From assembly GCA_035048485.1 (NCBI GenBank), contig CM068592.1, forward strand, positions 38,633,045-38,697,044: a stretch of DNA of 64,000 bases, in the 5' to 3' direction. Origin of the DNA: Pteria penguin (Eukaryota; Mollusca; Bivalvia; Pterioida; Pteriidae). The position numbers and the translations under genes are program-made. Shown piece after piece: positions 58,801 to 64,000 of this stretch (its first letter is position 1; each line of letters begins with the position of its first letter). A model generated the notes under the pieces. It worked only from the letters and a program-made list of their open reading frames with translations. It was not told where the DNA came from and ran no database searches.

Positions 58801-61383
58801 GTAAGTGATAGGGAAATGAATTAAAATCATTAAAGAAAAGAATGATGAAACATAGGAATTAAATGATATGGTCAAAATACAAGATGAAGTAAATGTACAA
58901 TTAGGACCCCTTATTGATAAAGGTGTGTTACAGGAATCATATTTTCTCCGGTTCATCCATCAACACTTTGTTGTTTTAGAGATAATTCACAAGTCTTCAA
59001 TGTACAGGTTTCCTATTCCTCAATAATTTGAAAGTGCATGCTGTATATTTTAAGTATTTTCGTGTCATTAAGATGTTTCTTGGAACACCACACTCCAGTC
59101 TGATTTTCCAGGAAAATCATTTTTCTTACTATTGTCTCTTGTTACACTTCCATGATCCGTTGAGATATTCTTCATATAATGTGCTTTGTTTATTTTCAGC
59201 TGTGATAGCTAGTGAAAAGTTTAGTGAAGGGAATTTTGATTGGATGCGAGTACTACGCTACCATATGGATATCACCCAAGTCTTACGTGCCAAGACAGAA
59301 GCCATTGATCATCTTTCCAGTACTCCTACCACCACCCAGGGTACACCTCAACCTAACCCCCCTCCTCTCCGCAAAACTACTCGCACTGTCAGACGTTCTT
59401 CTCTGGCTTCTAAAGTCAGAATGGAGCCTACAATAGGTAAAAACTTGTTTTATGTAAGGTTATATAAAAAAGAAATAAATGGTTTGGTTTCTTCTCCATG
59501 TCGTGAAGTATTTTTCTACAAAAATAATGCTTGAAGTTCATATTTTTGTATAAATAGTATATTATTGTTTTGGAAACTGTGTTGACAATATTTTTGTGAT
59601 ACATGTATGAATATGAAAAAAAAAATAACATTAATAAGAGAAATTGAGCATGTATTGAACTCCCGCTGTGTTTGTAGTAAAATATAATAAAATCTATGTC
59701 TTGTCATGTGTACTGCAATGTGCTAAGATAGATAGTGGGATAGTGGATCCATGATACGGCAAGGTTGATTTTGTATTCACTAATAATGAAAGAGAAAGAG
59801 AAAGTAAGAACATAAAGCTGCCATGGTAAAGAATATCTCTCTTCATAATGTTTTTTCAGAAGAGCCTCCAAAACTTATTCGAACAAAGACTACAGTATCA
59901 AACGACTACCAGTTCAGCCTGTGTGGCCTAACCCAGCTGGGTAATAGATTTAGCTATGATTATGAATATCAGGGTCCCACAGAGAGTCTGGTGATGACCC
60001 CACTTACAGACAGGGCCCTCCTGTCCCTTACTCAGGCCCTGAAGAACTTCTACTGTGGCACTCTTATAGGACCAGCTGGAGTAGGCAAATCAGAAACTGT
60101 CAAGGAACTCGCAAAGGTGATTAGTTACTGTATCTAAATACATAATAAAAATAACATTAGGTAGTGTTTTAAGAGAATAAGGAGGAGCTGATTTGGTGTG
60201 GAGGTTAACTATTTGGCTTATGATGCAGATGGTCTGGGGTCTGAATCCTGGATTGCAACACTGTTTTTAAGATACTGTTTACCTTCCTGCTTCATTGTGA
60301 TAATAAGGCTGACAATTGTTATATAAAGTTATATATACGCTGAAAAAACAACCAATGAGAAAAGAGGCTTTATATCATATCATTGAAGAGGAATTATACA
60401 AGTGGTGTCATAAATGAAGTTATTGTTCATTTCACAGTAGAAGCAATCTGAAGGACAAATTGTTCCATTAGATTCCAAGTCTATTTTAGATGCTGCAGTT
60501 ATTTTACCTCAGAATAGGATTATTTTCCTAGTTTTAATGATATTTCATTATCAAAGACCCTGAAGTCTCTTATCCATGATTCAGCTCTTGGATCTAGTTA
60601 ATGTTATGGTAAGATCTGCCATTTACAAACATTAGTGGTTTATCCAGTGTCCTTACATTTCAATGTTTTCCACTTGCCTTTGTTGATGACTTGACACGTT
60701 ATACCAGTGTGTAAACTCTATTGGCTTGTATTTTGCTTATAGTTATGTGGTCACATGATTTATACTGTGAACTGCAACGAGGACCTTACTGTGTCTATGA
60801 TGTCACAGTATATGATGGGTATCGTCCAATCAGGATGCTGGACTTTGTTCGATGACACAGATAGACTTACAAAAGGTAAGACAAAATAAATCTATATAAA
60901 GTGACAAAGAAATGCTCCTTATAGATTGGGACATATAAATTTTGGTTTATTTCTTTTTATTTGTCAGTTTACAGTCTTAACTAGGGCCATTGGTAGAGTC
61001 CGAGTTCTTTTTTACCAAAGACAAAGGCAGTATGCATAACAGAAGTTTCTACGAAAATGCTGCACTACATGTACTTTTTAAAGCATCTCTAAAGAGTGTT
61101 TAATGTCAACTTAGTACTCTCTGATGCCTTCATATTGTGATTGTTGCTATTTGTTTTCTTAATGTCACAAATCAACAAGTAAAAGATTTGGCCCATAACT
61201 CAGTTTATTCAGATTGATAAAGATGACCACAACAAAATGAAATTAAATTGTTATAAACTACGATCTGCAGGCCTAATGTCAGTCACTGCTCAGCATCTGG
61301 ATTATCTTCGCACTGCCTTGCGCACTCTACAAATGTCCAGTGAGAATCAATATAAGATCAGAGGCCAGCCACGATTTGATAAG
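22248..61383 (+). CDS. DNHD1: Divergent dynein heavy chain, DNHD1-like (5' part, continues past window)
   Basis: Forty exons (listed in the following segment entries) join with matching phase at every junction into 1,938 codons. An in-frame TAA at 22239 fixes ATG 22248 as the start. The N-terminal tail fills about residues 1-1100 and the dynein linker about 1120-1570 (RHWKAI at 1178; [16 protein letters not shown] at about 1450). AAA1 starts near 1795 with Walker [11 protein letters not shown] at 1841-1850 and an altered Walker B, LFDDTDR, at about 1891. P-loop position and linker motifs match dynein heavy chains. The non-canonical AAA1 argues against the DNAH and DYNC classes, which keep GPAGTGKTET and FDEFNR, and favours DNHD1, a sperm-flagellum protein in mammals. 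This naming is an inference. The gene lies head to head with CCDC34. Introns are packed with satellites and transposons. Confidence 0.85.
23559..23755. repeat. (TA)n and (GA)n microsatellite
   Basis: About 98 bp of nearly pure TA repeat (23559-23656), then a second TA tract and a (GA)n run ending near 23755. Between them lies TCTGGAATCTGACATGCCTT, a decayed relative of the satellite unit that follows. Confidence 0.95.
23920..28766. repeat. 79-bp satellite array, about 61 units
   Basis: Head-to-tail units of about 79 bp, e.g. TTGACATGGCTTAGGAGTGA, ATATATGTAGAGTGTGATAT, AAGCAGTCACATTCAGTGAT and ACATGTATAGTATGGGA. Units differ at a few sites only (CTGACAT/TTGACAT/TTGACGT; GAGTGTGATA/AATGTGTTA; GATAC/GATGC). 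A five-unit pattern starting at 26128 recurs at 27155, exactly 1,027 bp (13 units) on. Minus-strand frames reading [12 protein letters not shown] are repeat artefacts. The array lies in the intron between dynein exons 3 and 4. Confidence 0.97.
28767..28835 (+). repeat. tRNA-like SINE fragment joined to the satellite
   Basis: Directly after the last satellite unit the sequence reads TGGCTTTGTAATTAAGG, then GGTCCTGGGTTCAAG, a tRNA-like A-box to B-box spacing. The last unit's GACGTGGCT runs into it with no gap. Confidence 0.5.
30165..30280. repeat. 21-bp minisatellite, left part
   Basis: About five copies of TATCTGTAGTCATGTACCATG begin just 14 bp after the donor of dynein exon 6. They are cut off from the larger right part (31568-32395) by a DNA transposon. 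Confidence 0.92.
30281..31567. mobile_element. pogo/Tigger-type DNA transposon, 1,287 bp, degenerate
   Basis: The ends are inverted repeats: the left end CAGTGCCTGCCACTTAATTG matches the reverse complement of the right end CAGTGCAAGCCGCTTAATTG with three differences. The dinucleotide TA is duplicated on both sides (30279-30280 and 31568-31569), as expected for Tc1/mariner-superfamily insertion. Inside is the end of a Tigger/JRK-like transposase. The element is too short for a full transposase and the frame is broken, so it is non-autonomous. It sits inside the 21-bp minisatellite. Confidence 0.88.
30699..30854 (+). pseudogene. Tigger/pogo transposase C-terminal relic
   Basis: The frame from 30699 reads [14 protein letters not shown] then [15 protein letters not shown] and stops at 30852-30854 (TAG). 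This block is characteristic of the C-terminal part of pogo/Tigger transposases (DDE_1 family). Upstream, a TGA three codons before breaks the frame, and no catalytic DDD core is present in the element. Acidic Glu-rich remnants follow the stop. Confidence 0.8.
31568..32395. repeat. 21-bp minisatellite, right part
   Basis: About 38 copies of the same 21-bp unit (TATCTGTAGTCATGTACCATG and variants with TATTTATAG, TATCTCTAG). Because 21 is a multiple of three and the unit has no stop in some frames, long false frames (up to 228 codons) arise on both strands. Confidence 0.96.
34120..34350. repeat. Degenerate repeat of TTTTCTGGAGATTAT type
   Basis: About seven imperfect units of roughly 30 bp (GTATTTTCTGGACATTATGA and similar) directly upstream of dynein exon 10. 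Confidence 0.75.
34363..40510 (+). CDS. DNHD1: DNHD1-like exons 10-20: N-terminal tail, middle part
   Basis: Exons: 34363-34532, 35098-35208, 35459-35506, 35680-35763, 36105-36194, 36622-36702, 36988-37151, 38460-38652, 38859-38912, 39724-39929 and 40360-40510, residues about 352-802. Exons 10 and 11 are rich in aromatic residues ([33 protein letters not shown]) and look like a conserved helical dynein tail. Exons 13-16 are helical ([18 protein letters not shown]). Exon 18 (54 nt, [17 protein letters not shown]) is symmetric phase 2 and could be skipped without breaking the frame. Exons 19-20 are acidic and Ser/Thr-rich. Confidence 0.8.
34752..34985 (+). mobile_element. 5'-truncated copy of the 12543 SINE
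   Basis: It matches the body of the minus-strand SINE at 12543-12817 in the opposite orientation (CTGTCTTTCGGATGAGACAG; GGTAGGCATGGCACGTAAAA; GGGTCCATTGCAAAGGTCTA) but lacks the tRNA head. Short direct repeats (TGATTCCT) flank it. It lies in the intron between dynein exons 10 and 11. Confidence 0.85.
36247..36430 (+). repeat. Tandem copies of the 3' half of dynein exon 14 with its donor
   Basis: The segment AAGCTTAAACACTGTGAAGA...ATATT/GTAAGT at the exon 14 boundary (36151-36200) recurs 107 bp on at 36258-36307 with a usable donor (ATATT/GTAAGC), and again, more decayed, from about 36355. Each copy carries the same intron sequence after the donor. Confidence 0.85.
37175..37510. repeat. 59-bp tandem repeat after dynein exon 16
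   Basis: Units of TAGCATAACAGATATTTGTA plus CCTCACTGCTATTCTAGTAT, about six copies. The first unit starts at the exon 16 donor. The copy near 37450, and one at about 38000, also include a likeness of the exon end (ATTCATTAGACAAG/GTATTG). Confidence 0.85.
37522..37991. mobile_element. 470-bp foldback MITE
   Basis: The two halves are long inverted repeats, each over 200 bp. Left end ACTACTGTCCGTGCCACTCA pairs with right end TGAGTGGCGCGGACAGTAGT. Further in, TCTTGTTTAGTCGTAACTTT, GATAGGGCG and GACGTCGCC all have complementary partners. There is no coding capacity. It is inserted in the 59-bp tandem repeat; the target duplication could not be fixed. Confidence 0.85.
39355..39607. repeat. 50-bp tandem repeat, about 5 copies
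   Basis: Units of AAGTGCACACTGGAGAAATA, TGTGGACTAATACTGCATAG and AAAGCGTCAT, more diverged at both ends, upstream of dynein exon 19. Confidence 0.9.
41168..41250 (+). repeat. Old tRNA-like SINE head
   Basis: TAGTCTAGATAGTGTAGTTG then ACCAGGTTCAAATCTC look like A and B boxes. The sequence that follows (TTTGGTGCATAATGTCATTA) resembles SINE tails at 17730 and 17920, and it runs directly into the splice-site array. Confidence 0.5.
41249..42196 (+). repeat. 68-bp array of copied 3' splice sites upstream of dynein exon 21
   Basis: About 13 full units of 68 bp, plus a diverged first one. Each contains CATGTCTTTTTCAG, TGCTGACTATCAGAAGGCCC, then TTGATCCATTGATGACTTTG and TCCTGATTATTGGA. The first two parts are the polypyrimidine tract, AG and first 20 or so bases of exon 21 (starting 42197). 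At least 11 units keep a tract plus AG; one has lost the AG (TTTTTCTG). The array ends in the real exon with no gap. Confidence 0.95.
42197..48101 (+). CDS. DNHD1: DNHD1-like exons 21-26: end of the tail
   Basis: Exons: 42197-42371, 42668-42886, 43267-43389, 44259-44393, 46317-46418 and 47904-48101, residues about 803-1119. All are helical and rich in Glu, Lys and Leu (e.g. [20 protein letters not shown]). From exon 22 to 26 every junction is phase 0. Exon 21 starts [12 protein letters not shown], and copies of its 3' splice site and first 20 or so bases fill the preceding intron. Confidence 0.8.
43430..43625. repeat. 42-bp tandem repeat, about 5 copies
   Basis: Units containing GGCTGTAAGTGGATATCAGA and CCAGTTTGAGCTGGT after dynein exon 23. 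Confidence 0.85.
43670..44040. repeat. About 57-bp tandem repeat derived from a SINE core
   Basis: About six units of AGAATAGTGAAGATTGAGAT, CTATATGTCACAGTAGACCT and TGGCATGTAA. The last unit continues into AAGAGCCTTCACTGCTCTGG, matching the SINE core GTGTCACGGTAGGCGTGGCA / CGTAAAAGATCCCTCACTGC at 12543-12817. A piece of an old SINE has been amplified in place. Confidence 0.75.
45612..45677 (+). CDS. Candidate extra or alternative dynein exon (66 nt)
   Basis: TGATATTACAG precedes 22 open codons ([20 protein letters not shown]...) and ATG/GTACAT can act as donor. It is phase 0 on both sides, like the exons around it, so inclusion keeps the frame. If the donor is ignored, the frame stops six codons later with TGA, and AATAAA at about 45928 could end a truncated transcript. 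Composition suits a coiled coil. Confidence 0.45.
46490..46915. repeat. 89-bp tandem repeat, nearly 5 copies
   Basis: Units contain AAATGTACATCAGATGTTAT, AGGTCTAAATTAGGTCTGAA and ATAAGCACGGACAGATCTCT. They lie just after dynein exon 25. Confidence 0.93.
46985..47660. repeat. 47-bp tandem repeat, about 14 copies
   Basis: Units contain AGTAGAATATAGTCTCTGAC and TTGTATCTTAAAGATCCCTT. The first seven are nearly identical and later ones decay steadily. Confidence 0.93.
48355..48490. repeat. About 29-bp AT-rich tandem repeat
   Basis: Four to five imperfect copies of GTAATATATAGCTAACAAAG. Confidence 0.75.
48574..48609 (+). CDS. Candidate dynein micro-exon (36 nt)
   Basis: TTCAATACAG precedes 12 codons ([12 protein letters not shown]) and a weak donor TCG/GTTTGT. 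It is phase 0 on both sides and fits between exons 26 and 27. The small size and weak donor make it uncertain; it may be an optional exon. Confidence 0.35.
49057..49628. repeat. 23-bp minisatellite, about 25 copies
   Basis: Units of GATTACATACATGTGTATGC plus TAT or TAC. Open frames of up to 159 codons here ([16 protein letters not shown] pattern) result from the repeat. Confidence 0.96.
49816..49909. repeat. (TA)n microsatellite
   Basis: About 94 bp of nearly pure TA repeat, ending 22 bp before dynein exon 27, so it lies next to that exon's 3' splice site (TGTTTCTGTAG). Confidence 0.96.
49932..57243 (+). CDS. DNHD1: DNHD1-like exons 27-34: dynein linker (DHC_N2) region
   Basis: Exons: 49932-50102, 50474-50717, 54180-54340, 54851-54985, 55345-55440, 56066-56197, 56535-56763 and 57070-57243, residues about 1120-1567. 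Recognisable linker landmarks in order are [55 protein letters not shown], then [19 protein letters not shown], which corresponds to the FPRFFFLSNDELLEIL-type block of standard dyneins. The linker is the mechanical lever that swings over the AAA ring. Exon 29 adds a basic/Ser insertion ([17 protein letters not shown]) not usual at this place in axonemal chains. Confidence 0.85.
50718..52380. other. Dynein intron stretch without recognisable exon
   Basis: AT-rich. Open frames at 51463 and 51888 are hydrophobic, Lys/Phe/Tyr-rich and lack codon bias; I do not regard them as coding. A possible 18-nt micro-exon after TTGTTTCAG at about 51898 is too short to support. Confidence 0.5.
52390..52760. 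repeat. 31-33-bp tandem repeat, about 11 copies
   Basis: Imperfect units of AATTCTGTAAGAAATATAAT plus TCATGCAGCAT. Confidence 0.88.
52972..53007 (+). CDS. Candidate dynein micro-exon (36 nt, phase 1-1)
   Basis: A strong acceptor (CAACACTACAG) and donor (AGAGG/GTAATT) bound 36 nt that, with the split Glu codon of exon 28, read [12 protein letters not shown]. The phase matches both exon 28 and the candidate at 53622, so the two may be used together in the 3.4 kb gap of the linker. Confidence 0.5.
53622..53708 (+). CDS. Candidate dynein exon (87 nt, phase 1-1)
   Basis: The segment reads [20 protein letters not shown] then VPWTWSKRA, rich in Trp and Lys and unlike translated intron. The acceptor is TTCATCTAG and the donor is GCAA/GTACTG. 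It enters and leaves in phase 1, joining exactly to exon 29 (next residues KVPKKP). Confidence 0.5.
57567..57760 (+). mobile_element. Old, decayed SINE copy
   Basis: It aligns in order with the SINE body at 12543-12817: GTGTCCTGGTTTTTGGATGA, TGGTGGGTCATTGGCATAGG and ACAATGCATTAGGCAC. Many substitutions show it is older than the other copies. It lies just before dynein exon 35. Confidence 0.75.
57823..61383 (+). CDS. DNHD1: DNHD1-like exons 35-40: linker end and first part of AAA1
   Basis: Exons: 57823-58042, 58646-58800, 59200-59436, 59860-60116, 60743-60875 and 61271-61383, residues about 1567-1938. Exon 37 contains a Pro/Thr/Arg-rich insert ([18 protein letters not shown]). AAA1 begins with [20 protein letters not shown] and has Walker [11 protein letters not shown] and [11 protein letters not shown]. 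Walker B is [11 protein letters not shown], where standard chains have a CFDEFNRI-type block: the catalytic Glu is Asp and the FNR Asn is Asp. Lys of the P-loop is kept. The exon for the MNPGYAGR-type block was not found, so the gene runs on past 64000 or beyond a long intron. Confidence 0.85.
58209..58470. repeat. 50-bp tandem repeat, about 5 copies
   Basis: Units contain CACAATGTGCCACAGTGGAC, ATTCATAGTGCTATGCCACT and ATGGCATTCA. Confidence 0.9.
60182..60260 (+). repeat. Possible tRNA-like SINE head
   Basis: GATTTGGTGTGGAGGTTAAC followed by GGTCTGGGGTCTGAATCC resembles A and B boxes; no clear body follows. It lies between the dynein exons carrying Walker A and Walker B. Confidence 0.35.
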
Positions 61384-64000
61384 GTTTGTTGAAAAATCTG
61401 CTTTCATGAATTGGTTTCATTCATAATCTATAAAGATGGGTGATTGTAGACATTTAATTCTGTGTCTTAATTATTATTCCTTTAAATAACTAATTACTAA
61501 TTAACATTCATAGTATTTTTTTTTATCTATTTATATGCTGTTTGATTAATTAATTCCTAATGCAGATATTACTAGTCATTTTGTAATCAAGGTCATCTTA
61601 ATATTTTGTTGTAAAATTTTAAGTTTTCAAATATTGAAATAATCAAAATATTCAGGAAGAGATATTTTCATGTTGTTGAATTTATCTGATTACTTTAATG
61701 GTTCACTTCTCACTTCTACAGTGTATGTACTAATATTTTCCCTGTTTCTTAATTAATTATTAATATCATGCTGTCTTTCCTTCATCATATTTAACTATCA
61801 TATTTTTAGTAATTATTGTAATAATTTTTATTTTATATTAGTATCAACCTTGTACAATAACTAAAGTTAGTTTTTCTTTGTGGCCATGAATGAGATTTCT
61901 TCTTTCACAAATTTAATCTTAGTCATGTTTCATAGAAAAATGTTTCACAACCAAACATACCTTAATTAGAAGAATTGACAGATCTGAGAGTATAGGGTGT
62001 GGTCATTTGGATGTCCGTCACTTTGTTCATTGATTATGTCCAGCTTCCCGAAATTTTCCCTCATTCCATCTGATGGGTTTACTGACTGAGTGATGAGACT
62101 AGCAGAGCAGGCATACTACAGTAGCATGAATCTATTATTGTGGCCAATTGTGCTGCAAAGACTGTTAATCAAAGTAGGGACAGGATGGGGGTCCTTCTTT
62201 AGAAATAGGTACAGAATGGGGTCAGGAGAGAGGGAACAGCCTAGGGTCAATATCAAGGACATTTATTCAAGATTTACAAGTGAAGGACTCACTCAGTTAC
62301 CCTTGTACTACAATAAATTATTTTATCTAGTACTTGATAAATTTGCGAGTTCTTAAAGGTGAAATTTCCTCTGATATGGTCACAAAGAGGTTTTGATTAA
62401 TGTAGGAAATCTATATGTTTTACCCCCCTGCACAAATTGTATGTTAATGTCATGTGTTACTGACATTCACTTTGTTTACAGATGTTGTCTATGGTAGGTG
62501 ATTGTAGAATTTCACCAATTTCCAAATCTGTATCCACAGACAAAAGAAATGGGCAAAGTAATGCATTGCGGTGTAGGCAGATATGTACTATTCCATTTTC
62601 TGATAGTAAAACTGAAGAAAACATCTCTTGAAACACCCAAATACAAGGAAATAGAAGCAATTGCCTTTTGCAGATTGAAATTTTCTTATTTATCATTAAT
62701 GTCAACATCCTCAGCATATTCCATGAGACAAATTATAACCTTTCTTATGCACAAAATCAAATTCTAAAATATTCTACAAATTACAGAAGTGGTAGAAGTC
62801 AGATTGACAGGAAATCTTAATCATAGTATACTATATTTGATACCTAGCTGCATTACTTTGCCCTGGTCAGATTTAGAGCTTTATGGAAGCCTTCATGAAC
62901 GATCTAGCACCCTGCAAAAGTCTTAGGCTTGTGAGCTGGATTACACCCATATCACTGTAGTGTTCAGAGAGCTAGAATTTACCCGAGCTGTAGACTTAGG
63001 CTATAATTATACACAGAAAATGTTGTAGTCAGAATATTTATCGGAGAGTTTTAGACTTGGGCTATACTATACACAGAAGACATAGTCAGAATATTTATTG
63101 GAGAGTTGTAGATTTAGGCTATAATTATACACAGATGTTGTAGACAGAATATTTATCGTAAAGTTGTAGACTTAAACCATAATGATATGCTGAAGATCTG
63201 ATAGACAAAATGTTAATGACAAAGTTGTACTCTATTACTATAATTATACACTGAAGATCTGGTAGACAGAAAATTGGAGAGTTTTGTACTTAGGCTATAA
63301 AAAATTTTTGCACAGACAGAATGTTTGAAGTGAAGCTTTAAAAATGGAATTTTGTTTCAAATGAATATTAAAGATAAAATCAAAGATTTATAAGTAGCAA
63401 TAAGTACACTTAATTTATCTTGGAAGCTTTATTTATCCTGTAAGCTTGCAGAATATTTCATCAGTGATTAATTCATTGCTGTTTGATTTTCACCCGAGTA
63501 AATGATTGTATTTATAGAATTAACTTAACGTTTTCAAAAAATATAGATCATTATTCATAGTGTTTTACACAAATAATGCTGAATCCAGAAAACCTGGGTC
63601 AGTATCCCAATAACTACAATGAATAAGATTAAAAATGTTTCATTTGATAATGACCATTATTTAAAGTGGCCATTCCTGGAAGAAAGATAACTCTTGTATG
63701 TACTATATATACCTATGGAGCTTCAGTTTGAATGAGCTGTATCAGATCTAGTTTCTTAGTTTTGTATGTAAATCATGTATATGAATGATGCAAGACTGGG
63801 ATATCAGTGTTCTATAGATTTCTCTGCCACACCATTGTACATGTATAGTGATCTATATCCAAGATGAACACCAAGCTTATAAAATATTTCTTTTTCTGCT
63901 ATGGAAGAGTTGATAAATAACTCAATCAATAAATACAATTGAACTTTGATAATGTTAAATGTAAGCGACTTTTGAAATCACTCAGAGTTTCAGTAGGATT
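61384..64000. other. Last intron in window: no certain exon
   Basis: AT-rich. Apart from the weak candidate at 62482 I see no coding exon, and none with the AAA1 block expected next. Degenerate tandem units of about 60 bp (AGAGTTGTAGACTTAGGCTA, ATAATTATACACAGA) occur at about 62990-63310, roughly five copies. Confidence 0.55.
62482..62557 (+). CDS. Weak candidate for dynein exon 41
   Basis: After a good acceptor (TTTGTTTACAG) a phase 0 frame reads MLSMVGDCRISPISKSVST and on to a possible donor CAAA/GTAATG. It fits the phase of exon 40. The peptide does not show the expected AAA1 block (Gly-x-Phe-x-Thr-Met-Asn-Pro type), so this is weak. Confidence 0.3.

Noticed and set aside
61990..62360. 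88-codon frame at 62090 as the next dynein exon
   Set aside because: No AAA1-like motif, and no acceptor in suitable phase.

Overview
The window is animal nuclear DNA. It is AT-rich, with many small exons bounded by GT-AG introns, long repeat-filled introns, tRNA-derived SINEs and a pogo/Tigger DNA transposon. The gene content is metazoan and cilium-related. The repeats look like those of bivalve molluscs, so a bivalve or another lophotrochozoan is the likely source; that is an inference, not something the sequence proves.

Three protein genes are visible. (1) Positions 35-6725, + strand: an 11-exon gene for a protein with two ankyrin-repeat blocks separated by a Dpy-30 motif and a charged coiled coil, with its 3' UTR running to about 8190. 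(2) Positions 9238-17156, - strand: CCDC34, a coiled-coil protein needed for the sperm flagellum in mammals. Two coding exons join in phase over a 7 kb intron; the C-terminal exon(s) were not found. (3) Positions 22248-61383, + strand, continuing past the window: a divergent dynein heavy chain, best matched to DNHD1. Forty exons join in frame (5,814 nt, 1,938 codons), covering the N-terminal tail, the linker and the first part of AAA1. Up to five more candidate exons were seen.

Genes 2 and 3 are head to head. A probable bidirectional promoter near 20850 holds a YY1-type site overlapping a near-consensus RFX X-box (20857-20870), the control site typical of cilia genes. Genes 1 and 2 are tail to tail. 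All three products have plausible cilium or flagellum roles, so the window reads as a small ciliary gene neighbourhood.

Much of the rest is repeats. CCDC34's intron contains a tRNA-Thr(AGT) gene, a full-length SINE with 13-bp target duplications, and two palindromic mini-elements flanked by 9-bp repeats. The dynein introns hold a 4.8 kb satellite of 79-bp units, a Tigger element inserted in a 21-bp minisatellite, a 470-bp foldback MITE and many minisatellites. The most unusual observation is that three dynein introns carry tandem copies of the neighbouring exon's own splice boundary: a 3' splice site copied about 13 times at 41249-42196, and 5' splice-site copies after the exons ending at 36194 and 37151.
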